DNA of 64,000 bases from Albifimbria verrucaria (lineage: Eukaryota > Ascomycota > Sordariomycetes > Hypocreales > Stachybotryaceae), in assembly GCA_020081605.1 (NCBI GenBank), contig JAHREC010000028.1, positions 62,001-126,000 on the forward strand. The letters run 5' to 3'. The position numbers and the translations under genes are program-made. Below, in pieces: positions 12,305-22,904 of this stretch; positions within the stretch are counted from its first letter, which is position 1, and each line of letters starts with the position of its first letter. Below the pieces are notes generated by a model. That model searched no databases and had not been told where the DNA came from. It saw only the letters and a list, made by a program, of their open reading frames with translations.

Positions 12305-13525
12305 ATGGAGGAGCACACTCCCAAGGAGAAGACCAAGGCTAGAAAGAGCGGGTCCAGCCTGCTAAGTAAGGTCACCCAACTCGGGCTTGGGGCAAACGTC
12401 TTTGCAGCTGCAGTTTACTGGGAGCCAACTCATCGCTGCCACCGCGTCGCCGTGTACTTGCCGCCGGATCATGAATTCCCAGATGTTGACGGACTGGTAA
12501 GTGACCCTTAACACCAGGCTCGTACTATCCCATTTTGCCTGGCTGATAGGAGCGCCAGATCAGAGATGCCTTGCCTGATGAGCCACCTTCACCAGAGGCC
12601 TGGCGACGGCATCGCTTGCCGACGCGGTACGATTACGATGACAAGCAAAAGGCGAAAGCCCGTAAGAGCGGTCCCAGCCTTCTGAACAAGACGATAGAGC
12701 TTGGGGAATCGGCACGCATCTTTGCGGCGACTATCTACTGGGAGCCAACCCACCGGCTTTACGAGGTGGCAGCATTTCTGCCGGAAGGCGAATTTCCACC
12801 GAGAGTCCACAATCTTGTCGGTGCCACCTGGACAGACCGGTCAGGTATTTGATCTTGGCTAATTTTAGCATCAGGTTATGGAAGCTTCCTCTGGACCAAA
12901 TACCCGTTCATCACTGAGGCGTACTTTGCGACGTATTACGGTGGGTGGGCGCCGGCAGGCTTTAAGAAGAAGAACGCGAGCACAGTCACCATCACTGGCC
13001 GCAGAACCACCGAGCCTTGATCACAGTTTACCAGGCATGATAAGTCCAGATACGATGGTGTTACCATCTGTGTCCAGTCCGATGGTGAACACCTCCCCAA
13101 TCACATGTAAAATGGACCCTGAGTGCAGCCCTGGAGACGGGTTAGTCGCGCAACAGGGACCGATAGAATCCACAGAAGAAGTCAACGCCACGACGCTAGA
13201 CATGGAGGAGGGAGAGGTTGAACAGATGGGGTTCTCTGAGCAATTGAACAGTGAGCCGTGTGACTTACGAAGTCCAGAAGGACTGATTTACCCAGACGAA
13301 TGCAAAGGTACGCAAGAGGCCACAATGAAACCTTCGTTAATGCACCTGGAGACGGCAATACCGACGACAGAAATGACGCCGCCAGCCGAGATGTTACCGG
13401 ACGAGGTGTTACCAGACGAGACGTTGTCAGCCGAGATGTTATCGGCCAGGACGCCACCAGTTGAGACGCCGGTGGTCGATCACGTAAAAGCCAAGCACAT
13501 CCCTTCATCAGCATCAATCGAATAG
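12305..13525 (+). CDS. Twin MADS-like domain protein (last junction uncertain)
   Basis: ATG at 12305 begins a Lys/Arg-rich helix, KARKSGSSLLSKVTQLG, followed by FAAAVYWEPTHR. After an intron at 12497-12549 (GTAAGT...GATAG, phase 0) a second copy follows: KARKSGPSLLNKTIELG...FAATIYWEPTHR. The basic helix plus hydrophobic strand resembles the first two thirds of a MADS/SRF box (KRRxGLLKKAxEL...). That suggests a DNA-binding protein with two tandem half-diverged MADS-like domains, which is unusual. From 12878 a frame stays open to 13525 and encodes a basic segment followed by an acidic, Pro/Glu/Thr-rich tail with EMLPDEVLPDETL-type repeats. I could not find a clean splice between 12852 and 12878 that joins it, so the tail may need a frame correction or may be a separate gene. 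MADS assignment is by eye only. Confidence 0.5.
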
Positions 13526-14980
13526 ATGTCCAGGTGGTGACGGGAAGAGGTTCCACGCTGTGTGACGAGGGATGGAAGAAACAAGTTTTGCACTTGTTGG
13601 ATAGAACACATGCCATAATTTCTTCAGTACTACAATCAGCAAGATGTCTGTAACGGCCAATCACCTGGAAACAAGCGATTCATAGTGCCTGGGCTGGATG
13701 AGAGTATGATTGCGATATTGCATGTAGACCATCCCACCCTGGCGGGCCGTACTCGCCCAAAATTAATCTTATGCCGGATGTAGATGGGCGCGTCTATCTT
13801 CAAATGGGCATTGACCTGTGTTTTATGGAGACAAGAGAAGGGAGCGGGGTGAGAACCATCATGGTCCTTGATAGTGCCCTTACTGAATATCAAATGCGTT
13901 GCGCATTATTTCCACAATACAGGCAGAATGTATAAACGGATGGTTTCTAAGCTCAAAATAGATGGTCAATTCGCCATTTCGATAATAATGGACAAACGCG
14001 TCCATTGTCTTGTCGGTCTGATGCACCGACACCGACTTTCTCCCAGAAACCTGCCAACGGCCGACCAACTTTACCAGCACCTCTCGCAACCGTTTCCGAT
14101 ATACCACAGCCTAGATAGGCCAAAAACCTGGAGTACGGTGTCGGGTCCGATGTGTCATCATTACCAAGTTCCTTTTACTATCATGATAAAACTCAAATTC
14201 ATCTCGCAATCGATTTCTGAACTCCTCGTGGCGCTGGTGTTGGAAAATGCTTTTGGCAAGAAGTAGTTTCCCTATGGTGATGAGAATGATAGAGCGATCG
14301 TAGCCGTTGGCTATCTCTGTGCGAGATACGGATACAGACACGACCCAGAATTTTCAATACACGCGCATTTGTCGGCTCTTCTGGGGATGATTCGAGACCG
14401 CGCACATTTCGGCAGTGCGTGGGCTCAGCTAATGACCATCGCAAACACAATTTTGCAAGTTCTGGTACACAGATGGTTTACTTCAATTACCTGCAATTAT
14501 TCCGGGGTCGTATACTTGCGGAGAAGAAGGAAAAGGATTTCAAACAGATCCAGGATGATGAAGACGGCGACTTCTCTGGAGACGACCCTAGTGAAGAGAT
14601 GTATGAAAGGGAATTCAATGAGAGTCAAGATGGAAATGATGGAGATAATAGAACAACTACCTTATAAATTACAGAGATGGATAAGAAGAAATTCATCAGT
14701 CCCCAGACGAGTAGCCTCAGACCTAAATATGCAGAGAACTGAAGCAATGGTGACAACGACATGACTACCAACAGCTCCGGAAGCTAAAAGTGACGATAAG
14801 TCTGCGCTTTAAGATTGAGGTCAGTCTATTATGTTCAAGTCTATCTGAATGATTGCATACGCATGGCATCCAATGAACACTTATTCAAGTCTGCACCACG
14901 CTGTTCAATGGATAATTTCCTTAGACCCTTGGCTTCTATTTCTTATATTAGAACGCCCAAGGCCACACCATAAGGATATG
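13526..14980. other. No confident gene; acidic open frame at 14419-14667
   Basis: Several short overlapping frames occur on both strands and none shows a recognisable domain. The frame at 14419-14667 (plus) ends in a strongly acidic stretch (DDEDGDFSGDDPSEEMYE) and could be a last exon, but I found no upstream exon that splices to it convincingly. A second frame at 13868-14266 shows no family signature. Confidence 0.35.
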
Positions 14981-15670
14981 TCAGTAAAGAGGCAGCTTTG
15001 CCTTCAATCTTTGGATAACCAAGATGGGCAAAACCGCAACCCGACCTAGAGTGCCAATCTCAAACCTTCCATGCCCAATGCTTTTATTGTTCTTGTCAAA
15101 ATAGGGGATGCCTTTGACTTTTGGACACTCAGGAGCATAGAACTCTTGATACAAGGGCTTTCCGTCGATAAGACTGATCTTGAGCGAGCACACCAAGCTG
15201 ACGTGCCTCATTGACGATGGTTGGTCTTTGCAAAGACCGCCGAGAGAGTCTGCTGTAAGTACCCATGGGCTGAGTCCTTTATCTAAAAACATAATGTTGG
15301 TCGTCGGGCCGTCCGCAACCTCATTAAATAAGAGGTGCAAGCCAGGTACAATGACCCTTTGTCGGTTCGTCAAGGCTGCAACATATATGCACAACTTGCA
15401 ATCAGAGAAGAGTACATATTCCTTCTCTGGGACATATCGATAGTTTGGTCGCAAGGACAGGAAAAACTGTTCTTTTGTATTTTGCAAGGTGTTATCATCG
15501 CAGGAGTCGCCTAATACAATGAATTTGGATTTTTGAAAATTGGTTTGCACAAGGTCATTGAGATGACAACCTAAGAAGAAAGGGCGACTGAATGACCTGC
15601 TGACCATGTCCAACCACACGTTATCCTTGAATATGCATCTTGCCACTGTTTCCCAGTCTGTACGTAGCAT
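14981..15670 (-). CDS. Hypothetical protein, 229 aa
   Basis: An uninterrupted minus-strand frame starting at an ATG (MLRTDWETVARCIFKDN). It contains alternating hydrophobic strands (FIVLGDSCDD, EYVLFSDCKLCIYVAAL, RVIVPGLHLLF), which looks like a folded alpha/beta protein rather than random sequence. I recognise no catalytic motif or family. A neighbouring in-frame stretch upstream (15677-15868) is separated from it by one stop codon, so the true start may lie further out. It is isolated from its neighbours by non-coding sequence. Confidence 0.45.
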   Translation of the reverse strand: MLRTDWETVARCIFKDNVWLDMVSRSFSRPFFLGCHLNDLVQTNFQKSKFIVLGDSCDDNTLQNTKEQFFLSLRPNYRYVPEKEYVLFSDCKLCIYVAALTNRQRVIVPGLHLLFNEVADGPTTNIMFLDKGLSPWVLTADSLGGLCKDQPSSMRHVSLVCSLKISLIDGKPLYQEFYAPECPKVKGIPYFDKNNKSIGHGRFEIGTLGRVAVLPILVIQRLKAKLPLY

Positions 15671-16054
15671 ATCGTCCTAGATGCTGAAGTGCCGTTTGTA
15701 ATTACAAGTTATGCAGCACGTCGAGGAGTGTGGGATCATACCATGCCTCAGCCCATCTATCAAAGAGATTGATATAAGGCTACAGTACAGTACGGATCGG
15801 TAGAGATTGGTGTTTGAAGATGCCCCAATACCCATTATTGGCCTAATGGGGACTTTGCAACCGGCCAAAGATATCGCCTTGTTCTCAGGAGAAATTCGGG
15901 ACTCACCTAGAGCTCAAATGGAAAGATTATCAGGCTGTGCTGATGTGGACCGACAAACCAGCTAGAGATGGAATTGTATAGAAGTGGATGGCGTAAGGGC
16001 CGAAACTGGCTGGGGCTGTAATCTGCTCCGCTCCTGTTTGTTATCTTTTATTTC

Positions 16055-16582
16055 ATGTCCTCACACACATTTCTGATCTCTTTCTGTCTTTCTGTCTTTC
16101 TGTCCCCGAATCGCTTTTCTGTCCGTGCGACTCATCGAAAACCCTCATCAATCGTCGTGGAACGAAAGACCTATGCAAAGAGGATCGGCGGGAGCATCGA
16201 AAATGCCGTCACATCCGTTGCAAGCAATTGGAAAGCGGCCGCATTACTGGCTTACTCTTCCGGGGTTGTCATAGCTTTTGGCATCTACATGAACAGCGGT
16301 CGGTATTCCTTTCTCCAGGTCCGGATTGATAATTCTAACGTCTTCCAGAGTGTGATCACTTTCGGCCAGTGCAGCGCAGATGGGGTGGTCACGGCCAACA
16401 ACCTCAAAGCCGCAAGTGCTACCGCCAAGAGTGCGTGGCGATGCTTCTTTCTCTCTTCTTGGGAAATCCCAAACTCGGTCAGTTCTATGCCCATTTTGGG
16501 AGCCTGGTCGCTTGTGGATGTGATTCTCTGGATCGTGGGGGCGTCTATGGGACGCCAGTGTGTCCTGGGGAAGCTCCGTTGA
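16055..16582 (+). CDS. Hypothetical protein with possible membrane segments
   Basis: ATG at 16055 opens 175 aa. A hydrophobic N-terminus (FLISFCLSVFLS) could be a signal or anchor, but it is encoded by a cttt/tctg simple repeat at 16075-16105 and may be artefactual. Two further hydrophobic segments follow (AALLAYSSGVVIAFGIY near residues 65-82 and LVDVILWIVGAS near 155-166). The sequence ctccaggtccgg near 16315 could be a splice boundary, so the exon structure is unsettled. No family recognised. Confidence 0.35.
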   Translation: MSSHTFLISFCLSVFLSPNRFSVRATHRKPSSIVVERKTYAKRIGGSIENAVTSVASNWKAAALLAYSSGVVIAFGIYMNSGRYSFLQVRIDNSNVFQSVITFGQCSADGVVTANNLKAASATAKSAWRCFFLSSWEIPNSVSSMPILGAWSLVDVILWIVGASMGRQCVLGKLR

Positions 16583-17044
16583 TTGGCAATATTGAACATG
16601 TTAGTAACCAGATAGATAATAATGAGGTTTGGATCACATCTAGCTAGATCTTGACTTGATATTAGAGCGATCTATGGTGCATGGGCTTCTTCGAATCTGC
16701 TATCAAATTAAATATCTAAACGGTTAGCACAATTAGAAACACGCCAATTCAACAATTATAATCTGGAAATTTCCATTGTCGGTTTATGCTTGTTTAGGGA
16801 GTTCATAAATCTCATCATGGAGAACTTAAATGCAATTGATACTCTAATGCAGTAGCAAAACGTACGATGTATCCTTTTTGTCTCAATACCAATAGAGCTT
16901 CAATCTAAACTACAGCGAAGTGTGCGACGGCCAACACCATACGTAATCCTGCGTCTTGATAAAATGACCTTCGAGCTTAAGCCGACCACAGACATCGAAG
17001 GATTTCTCAAAACTGATATCGACCGCCCGTGACTAACACCCAAT

Positions 17045-17655
17045 TCATTTCTGCTTCTGGAAAGGGTTGAGTGTCGCCGGCTTGCGCCAGAAAGACGCAG
17101 AGAAAGACCAGAACATCATGGTGAACAACACCATGATGGGTACCGACCATGAAACTTGCTCAACTACCGGCAATTTCATTTGAATAAATGCAACAGCCCA
17201 TCTCAGCAATACAGAGCTGATCATCATCATCAATGACTTGTTAGACTAGGTTCGAATGCTTGACTTACGATAACACATGATATATAATATGCATATAGCT
17301 GTTTTCAAAACACCACCACAAGGATGCTAATGCGATGAGGGGCATGAGACCAAAAAGAAGCTGCAGGAAAGCCCGGGTACAGCCGCAAGGAGACGGAGAG
17401 CTGATTGAATCAGCCTATCGGCCTTGATCAACCCACCCACCTGACGCGCGTAAGTGAGTGTTTGAGAGAGCGATACATCTCTCAGAACGAGCCATGAAAA
17501 AAAGTACCAATGGATGTTTGGATAGGCTGGGTGTCAGTTGCAGAGCGGTCGGTTTCGTCCTGGACGGACGACTTAGGTTTCTTCAGAGGTTTTCTATCCT
17601 GTGGTCGCTGCTTTGACTGAGGGATCTTGGTTTGTTTTTTGGTATTCAGGGCCAT
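17045..17655 (-). CDS. Small multi-span membrane protein, three exons
   Basis: Exon 1 starts at ATG 17655 and encodes a very basic, hydrophilic N-terminus (MALNTKKQTKIPQSKQRPQD). Exon 2 (17360-17269) encodes LLFGLMPLIALASLWW..., and exon 3 (17216-17045) encodes SVLLRWAVAFIQ...VSWSVPIMVLFTMMFWSF, ending FWRKPATLNPFQKQK. The exon 2-3 intron (17268-17217, 52 nt) is clear: GTAAGT donor, TCTAAC branch, ATCAG acceptor, frame kept. The exon 1-2 junction is uncertain: the acceptor after cctgcag fits, but the best donor near 17510 is out of phase by one. Three hydrophobic segments after a basic cytosolic tail suggest an ER or organelle membrane protein of about 130 aa. Family not recognised. Confidence 0.55.
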
Positions 17656-17938
17656 ATTGATGATGCTTTTTACACTCCAGAATACTGACTCTCCTACATT
17701 CATGCATGTCCTTTCTCTTTTATAGATACATAGGGGTTTGGAAATTATATACGCAGGAGTCATTAGCGGCATCTTCGTGATTTGTGGGAATATATCTGGC
17801 GGCTAAACCAAAGTCACTTTGTGGTCTAGTTGATTCAAGCTTGCCTTTACATCCCTGTCTCCATTAATGTATGTGAGTCGGGGCCGGATAAGAAAGCGAG
17901 ATCAAACAGCTGAGGTACGGTACTGAAACCTTGTTCAT

Positions 17939-18755
17939 AGCACTGAGTTGGAGATTATCCAAACCACTAACGAACTCGTTCTTAATGCTCACGATATCAA
18001 ATTCTTCAGGGTCATCATGAGATATGGTCACGACAAAGGGCTCCTGTCCTTCGAAAGATCGAACTTTGAGTATGATACCAAGGCCCACCGGGTGATCATC
18101 TCTTTTGATGAGGACCTTCCGCTTTCTCGGAAGGCATCATTCGAACTTGAATGTGCAGGCATGATAAATAATGAGATGACTGGCTTCTACAGAAGCAAGT
18201 AGAGACCTGCTATGCACCATACCCGCCTCCTTTACACCTTATGATAATGAATAACACTACATGCTTAATACCCAATTCAAGTCAGGTGACGGCCGGCGGG
18301 CTTTTCCATGCTTCAACGAGCCCAACCTCAAGGCAACATTTGGTCTTGAGATTGAGGTTCCAGTTGGTCTGGTTGCTTTGAGCAATATGCCTGTCCAAGA
18401 GGCAAAACCCATCCGTTATGGGGGTATGATGTCTTTCGGGTCGTCTCCAATGTTGGGTTCTTATCTCCTGGCTTGGGCAGTCGGTGGTTTTGAGTATATT
18501 GAGACCTGCACTGGCCGGCAATACAGTAGGAAACAGGTATCTGTTCGTGTTTATGCAGCCTCTGGTCTTGAAGAGCAAGGCCGCTTGGCTCTTACTTATG
18601 CCACCGACACCATCTATTTCTTCTCTGAATTATTTAAGATTGATTACGCGCTTACGTTTTATACTACCCGATTGCTCTTCTAAAACCAAACGTCCGATTT
18701 CAGATCCAAGATCGACATCCACGCGATGCACTATGAACAGAAGCAATTTGATTGC
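17939..18755 (+). pseudogene. Decayed N-terminal part of an M1 aminopeptidase (Ape2/Aap1 type)
   Basis: Recognisable blocks of the M1 N-terminal domain occur in order: TNELVLNAHDI, ELECAGMINNEMTGFYRSK, then HYMLNTQFKSGDGRRAFPCF, NEPNLKATFGLEIEVP, ALSNMPVQE, and SYLLAWAVGGFEYIE. A likely intron at 18656-18703 leads to SKIDIHAMH, where the family normally reads into the zinc-binding region. The GAMEN and HEXXH blocks are absent, so no active site is encoded. There is a TAG at 18200-18202 in place of a Tyr codon, a frame change, and an in-frame TAA at 18252-18254 just before HYM. Several independent lesions plus truncation indicate a true relic, unlike the single-base breaks elsewhere in the window. 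Confidence 0.85.
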
Positions 18756-18784
18756 AGCGAACCAACAATAAATAACAACTTATT

Positions 18785-19318
18785 CTACCATTTCAGAGTC
18801 ATTCTGTCAGTGCCTACGCTTGCCCCTGTCATCGTCGATTCTTCCAACTCCAACTCGTCATCACTACCTGGAATCTCTGAAGCAATTTGGAACAGGACCT
18901 TGCCAAAATTGTTGTAGTCTTTTGAGGTTGACTTGGTTACTAAGAATGTAGCTTTGCACTCCTTCGCAGAGTTCGTGATAACAGCATTGAGGGAGTGAGT
19001 TCGATGATGCTTGGCTAGATGATCAGCCCTAGAGAATCTTTTCCCGCACTTGAGGCACTTGAATGGCTTTTCCTGCGTGTGAAGAGAAAGATGATGGCGG
19101 TTGAGATGCTCTTGACGACTGAAACGGCGTGTGCAACGTTTACAAACGAAGGGCTTTGAAATTATTTGTGATTGCTTCCGTCCACGGCATTTGGAAGGAG
19201 CATTGAGCAGAATGCCGGGTTTTCCGGATCCGGTAGAATCCTCAAAATCATAAATATCGTAACTTATGCGAGATTCATCGAGAGGGTCTCCCGCCTTGCC
19301 CTTGTTGGCAGGATTCAT
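18785..19318 (-). CDS. C2H2 zinc-finger protein of Msn2/Msn4 type, 177 aa
   Basis: Two adjacent C2H2 fingers. Finger 1 (residues ~59-80) is C-x2-C-x12-H-x4-H (FVCKRCTRRFSRQEHLNRHH). Finger 2 (~88-108) is C-x2-C-x12-H-x3-H (FKCLKCGKRFSRADHLAKHH). The linker is TQEKP. This spacing and the RQEHL/RADHL recognition helices match the stress-response factor family that binds AGGGG-type elements in yeasts; the exact target here is inference. The N-terminus is short and acidic (YDIYDFEDSTG), and the C-terminus is acidic after the fingers (SDDELELEES). Start at ATG 19318, single exon. It overlaps the 3' side of the M1 relic on the opposite strand by about zero to 30 bp, suggesting a rearranged junction there. 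Confidence 0.85.
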   Translation of the reverse strand: MNPANKGKAGDPLDESRISYDIYDFEDSTGSGKPGILLNAPSKCRGRKQSQIISKPFVCKRCTRRFSRQEHLNRHHLSLHTQEKPFKCLKCGKRFSRADHLAKHHRTHSLNAVITNSAKECKATFLVTKSTSKDYNNFGKVLFQIASEIPGSDDELELEESTMTGASVGTDRMTLKW

Positions 19319-20127
19319 TATCCGAGTAACAGTGCAGTCTTCGATAGCTGCAGATCGTTGAATTCAGCTGAGCAGGATGTCTATCCTCTCTCAAAGATGC
19401 TTTCTACATCAACTTGCGAGTCTCTCCACTTCAGATAATTATCTTGCGATGAAAGGTCTCTGGAATGGCCATTGGTTCGCGTCCAAAAATAAAAACTTTA
19501 AAAAATATATACGACATATGCAGGCGGCTCTTGGTGAGCCTGCTGGGATTATTGCACTAACTATATCTTGCTTGTTAAAATAGGAAAAAACCACGGTTAA
19601 TGTGGGCTACCGCTGTGACTGACAAGCCTGCTTGTTGACCAGAAAGTGGTCGTAACATCACCAATTTTAACAAACCCAATATAGTTAGTGTAAATTTGCC
19701 GCCTACACTCAATGGCTGGTACGCACTAATCTAGTGCGCCCGTTGTTCCTGGCTGGCTTCGTATTAGCAAGACTACCTACCATGGCATGTAAATTTAGAC
19801 CTGCGATAAGTTACAGTTATTTTAGCTATCGAACCCTGCGTCCTAGAATCCCTGTGCCCCGGTAATCCTCCGCATCACGGGTTCAGTTAGACCTCTCGTC
19901 GACATCATTTCAACCACTTCCACCGTCCCTTGTTTTCGGCGCCACCGGAGTCCCAAGTAGCTACAGAATTAGTGGACGACCATTTACCTCTACTTACGCA
20001 ACAGCTTGTTCATCTTGCCCGATTGCCGCCCGCTGCCTTCCTCTTTTCATTTGCAGGAGCTCAGTCATTCCCGGGATTAGCTGGCTGCTGAGACGCAAAT
20101 AAGACGAGGCAGCGAAACACAGCTGAC
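19319..20127. other. No gene recognised
   Basis: Upstream of the zinc-finger gene (minus strand) and of the next plus-strand gene, so it should contain two divergent promoters. I see no convincing open frame. An AT-rich stretch lies at about 19480-19590. Confidence 0.5.
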
Positions 20128-21247
20128 ATGCAACAACGACAACGACCATCAAGTACTCCGCAGCAGGAGCTGGATCGACCTGGCCACATCTACCATTCGA
20201 GCGATGATAACTTTTCATTTCTTCTTACAAACGGGGACAACACGAGAAAATGGCCCAGATCCGTCTTGAGAAAGCCAAGCATTTCATCGAAGCCTTCAGG
20301 AAGCTGTCATAGAGTGCGCTTCTATATTGGGGACTGCGAGGTTCTGCCTACTGCAACGCCGGAGACTTCGAAATCTCTATTCCCACAGCTGGCCTGTGTT
20401 CAAATGGATGATAAAGAACTCATGTTCCATGCTGCTTTAGACGGCAATGGCGAACATCATAAACCTATTCCTCGAAGAAAATCCCCTCAGAAGCTCTGAG
20501 AGAATTATCTAGAGTACCGCTTGAGGAAGGAACCGTTTGGACTGTAGTGGAGGGCACCAGCGAGCCATTTTTAGGGCAAGAAAGTGCTCATTCGCCAAAG
20601 TTGGTATTCCCCTGCATAGCTGGAACAAGCTGATTGACAGCAACCAACAGAGAACTCTTAACGAATGCTCTAGCCCCCAAGATTCAAGACTTCGGAGCAC
20701 CTATCAGAGTTGTTGACGAGGATCACGAAAAAGAAAAAGGTAGTGATTATGAGGACTCGTCTGATGAAGAATTCTTGGCCATGGCAAAGACAAGGAAATC
20801 TCCTAGCACAGCTGTTCCAGTAACAACAAGCTCCCTCTTACATCCAATCGGAAGTAGTCACAAGCGAGCCCTTCATGAGTTTGGGAACCAAACGCCTCTC
20901 AACCAGGCCAACCTTGAAGAAGACAATCACATTTTCTCCTTTGAATCTGATGAATGCTTCACCACACCATCCAGTTCCTCGCTTGACATGACTCAACAAG
21001 AGAAAGCATCGAAGAGAAAGGTGTTCCTCTACTGAATTCGGAGTTTGCAAATGTTGAATCAAAAGGGGTTCCAATTGGCAAACCCCTATCTCCAGAAGAG
21101 CGTCCCACGCGTTCAATGGCAAGACCCAAAGCAGGATCGGTGGGCTTATACAAAGGCCGAACATTATATTGGCCAATCGTTCAGAGCCCTGAGTTACATG
21201 ACTTGGTGACAGCGCTGGGGAAGAAGGAACATTTGTTGGTGGCTTAA
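20128..21247 (+). CDS. Uncharacterised protein, two exons, two single-base breaks
   Basis: Starts at ATG 20128 (MQQRQRPSSTPQQELDRPG). The frame breaks at AAAA 20478-20481; with one more A it continues IPSEALRELSRVPLEEGTVW to a likely intron at 20584-20640 (GTGCTC...GCTGATTGACAG, phase 1). This intron removes the apparent TGA stop. The second exon is acidic (DEDHEKEKGSDYEDSSDEEF) and breaks again at AAA 21003-21005; one more A gives GVPLLNSEFANVESKGVPIG and a stop at 21245-21247. The total is about 350 aa, low complexity with a Ser/Glu-rich middle. I recognise no domain. Both breaks are of the minus-one homopolymer kind seen across the window. Confidence 0.6.
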
Positions 21248-22758
21248 GCGGTCGCAGTGGAATAGACGAAGGGGATTCGTATACTTTTCGCACGAGCCTA
21301 GTCCGCCCCGGATATTCAAGTACTCCCTGAGCCTCACCGAACGTCTTCTGATGGAAATGGTAACACAGCGCCAGCAGGAAGACTCAACATCTCTATAAGG
21401 GCTACCGGCTGATGCCTTAGGAGACTAGAAACTATTGTTATTCTTTTGTTACAATTAAAAATGTTCAAGCTATGTAATCCGGTGACCAATTTAGTCTGTG
21501 GTTTTATGGTCGAAGAAGTTTCTTGAGGTCACATACATCACAGTTTTTTCAAGTTATATATTTTGCGTAAGGCAATGAAATATTGTTAGCAATTATATTC
21601 CTCTAGATGTCATTCGGTATCTAGCAACATTCTGTAACTAAACGCAGCAGCACCGACCAAAGTCCAATCCCTTTCGTCATCAATATCCCCAACAGGTATC
21701 TTATAACTTAGAGCCGCCCTCAGGTTCTTCCGATACCGACAAAAATTTCTGTTGACACCCGGACAAATATATGCCTGCTGCCCGTAAACAGGCTGTTAAG
21801 ACAGTGTTAACATTAGCTAATATATATATGCATATGGAAACTCTGTGTATGTTGCATTTTTCCTTGAACAAACTATGCACACAAGACTGGCTCGCGCCTT
21901 CCCTTGTACAATGGTCACATCTCTAAAAAGTAAAAAATAAAAATAACGCAACCTCAAAGAGATACGGTACCTACTGGTACCGGCGCCGCAGTTTTCAGAC
22001 GTGGTGAACGTGTCAGCCATTCGTTGACTTTTTGATTTTCAGCGAGCGGGTTCGCATGACTCGTCCTTGGTGCCAAGCTTTGGTTGTGATAAAGCTTGCA
22101 TTATGCTAATATAGAAGAGTCGGTTATTGGCCCAAATGTCTTCAATCTGCCAGTCTGTATGCTGTGAGATAGGACTTAGCACCCTCCTGAATCAGATGTT
22201 TGATAGCTCCCGCGAGCGCCTGCTCCGTCCAAGCGATCTTCACTTACCAGTTGTGATTAAGTGCCGTCTTAACTACATCGGAAATTCCGGCGTGTGCGCT
22301 GTCCATTGGCCTTAAGCTCACGTTATGCCGTTGGAAAACATTTTTGGCACTTCATAGTGAGTCCGTCAATGTTATTGACAGACATGTACGCCAAATGAGA
22401 CGGCCATCCACGGGAAATAATATAGCGCACGCAACCACGGAAACATAGATCACAGTATTCGCAAAATGTAGTGATACAATAAATGTGATCTCTTACATGA
22501 GCCACATGCGATTACTTCAACAACACATCTCTAAGGCTCAGACACAGAACACACAAGACAACTGAGCTTGCAACAATCAGCACTTGAAGTCATTAATGCG
22601 CAAGGTCGGCGAAGCTATAAATGGAGACTATGTTGCACCAACCACAGGCCACTCGGCCCTGGCCAGGACGCTGTTACGTTCACAGGCCCAATTTGCTAAA
22701 TCTTGGCACCACGTGAGCTACCATACAGGCCGGTGCTGGGGAGAGTTACACGAGCAAG
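21248..22758. other. AT-rich stretch without recognised genes
   Basis: About 1.5 kb with no plausible coding frame. The 21.4-21.9 kb part is notably AT-rich. The end contains the promoter of the gene starting at 22905. Confidence 0.55.
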
Positions 22759-22766
22759 TATAAAAG
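22759..22766 (+). promoter_or_regulatory. TATA box upstream of the 22905 gene
   Basis: TATAAAAG lies about 140 bp upstream of the ATG at 22905 and is followed by pyrimidine-rich sequence (cttctggatcctttgacacccc), as in many fungal core promoters and 5' leaders. Confidence 0.5.
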
Positions 22767-22904
22767 TGACACCTGTCTCACTGGCTTTTTCTTCATGCAT
22801 CAAATCTTACAACCACTTCTGGATCCTTTGACACCCCTAACCGCACCTGTCTGCTCGTCTTCACTAGTCTTGCGCTCACGAAAAGTATTATATACGACGC
22901 AGAA

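Noticed and set aside
20611..20640. In-frame TGA at about 20633 as evidence that the 20128 gene is a pseudogene
   Set aside because: It falls inside a good 57-nt intron (branch GCTGATT, acceptor GACAG) whose removal keeps the frame.
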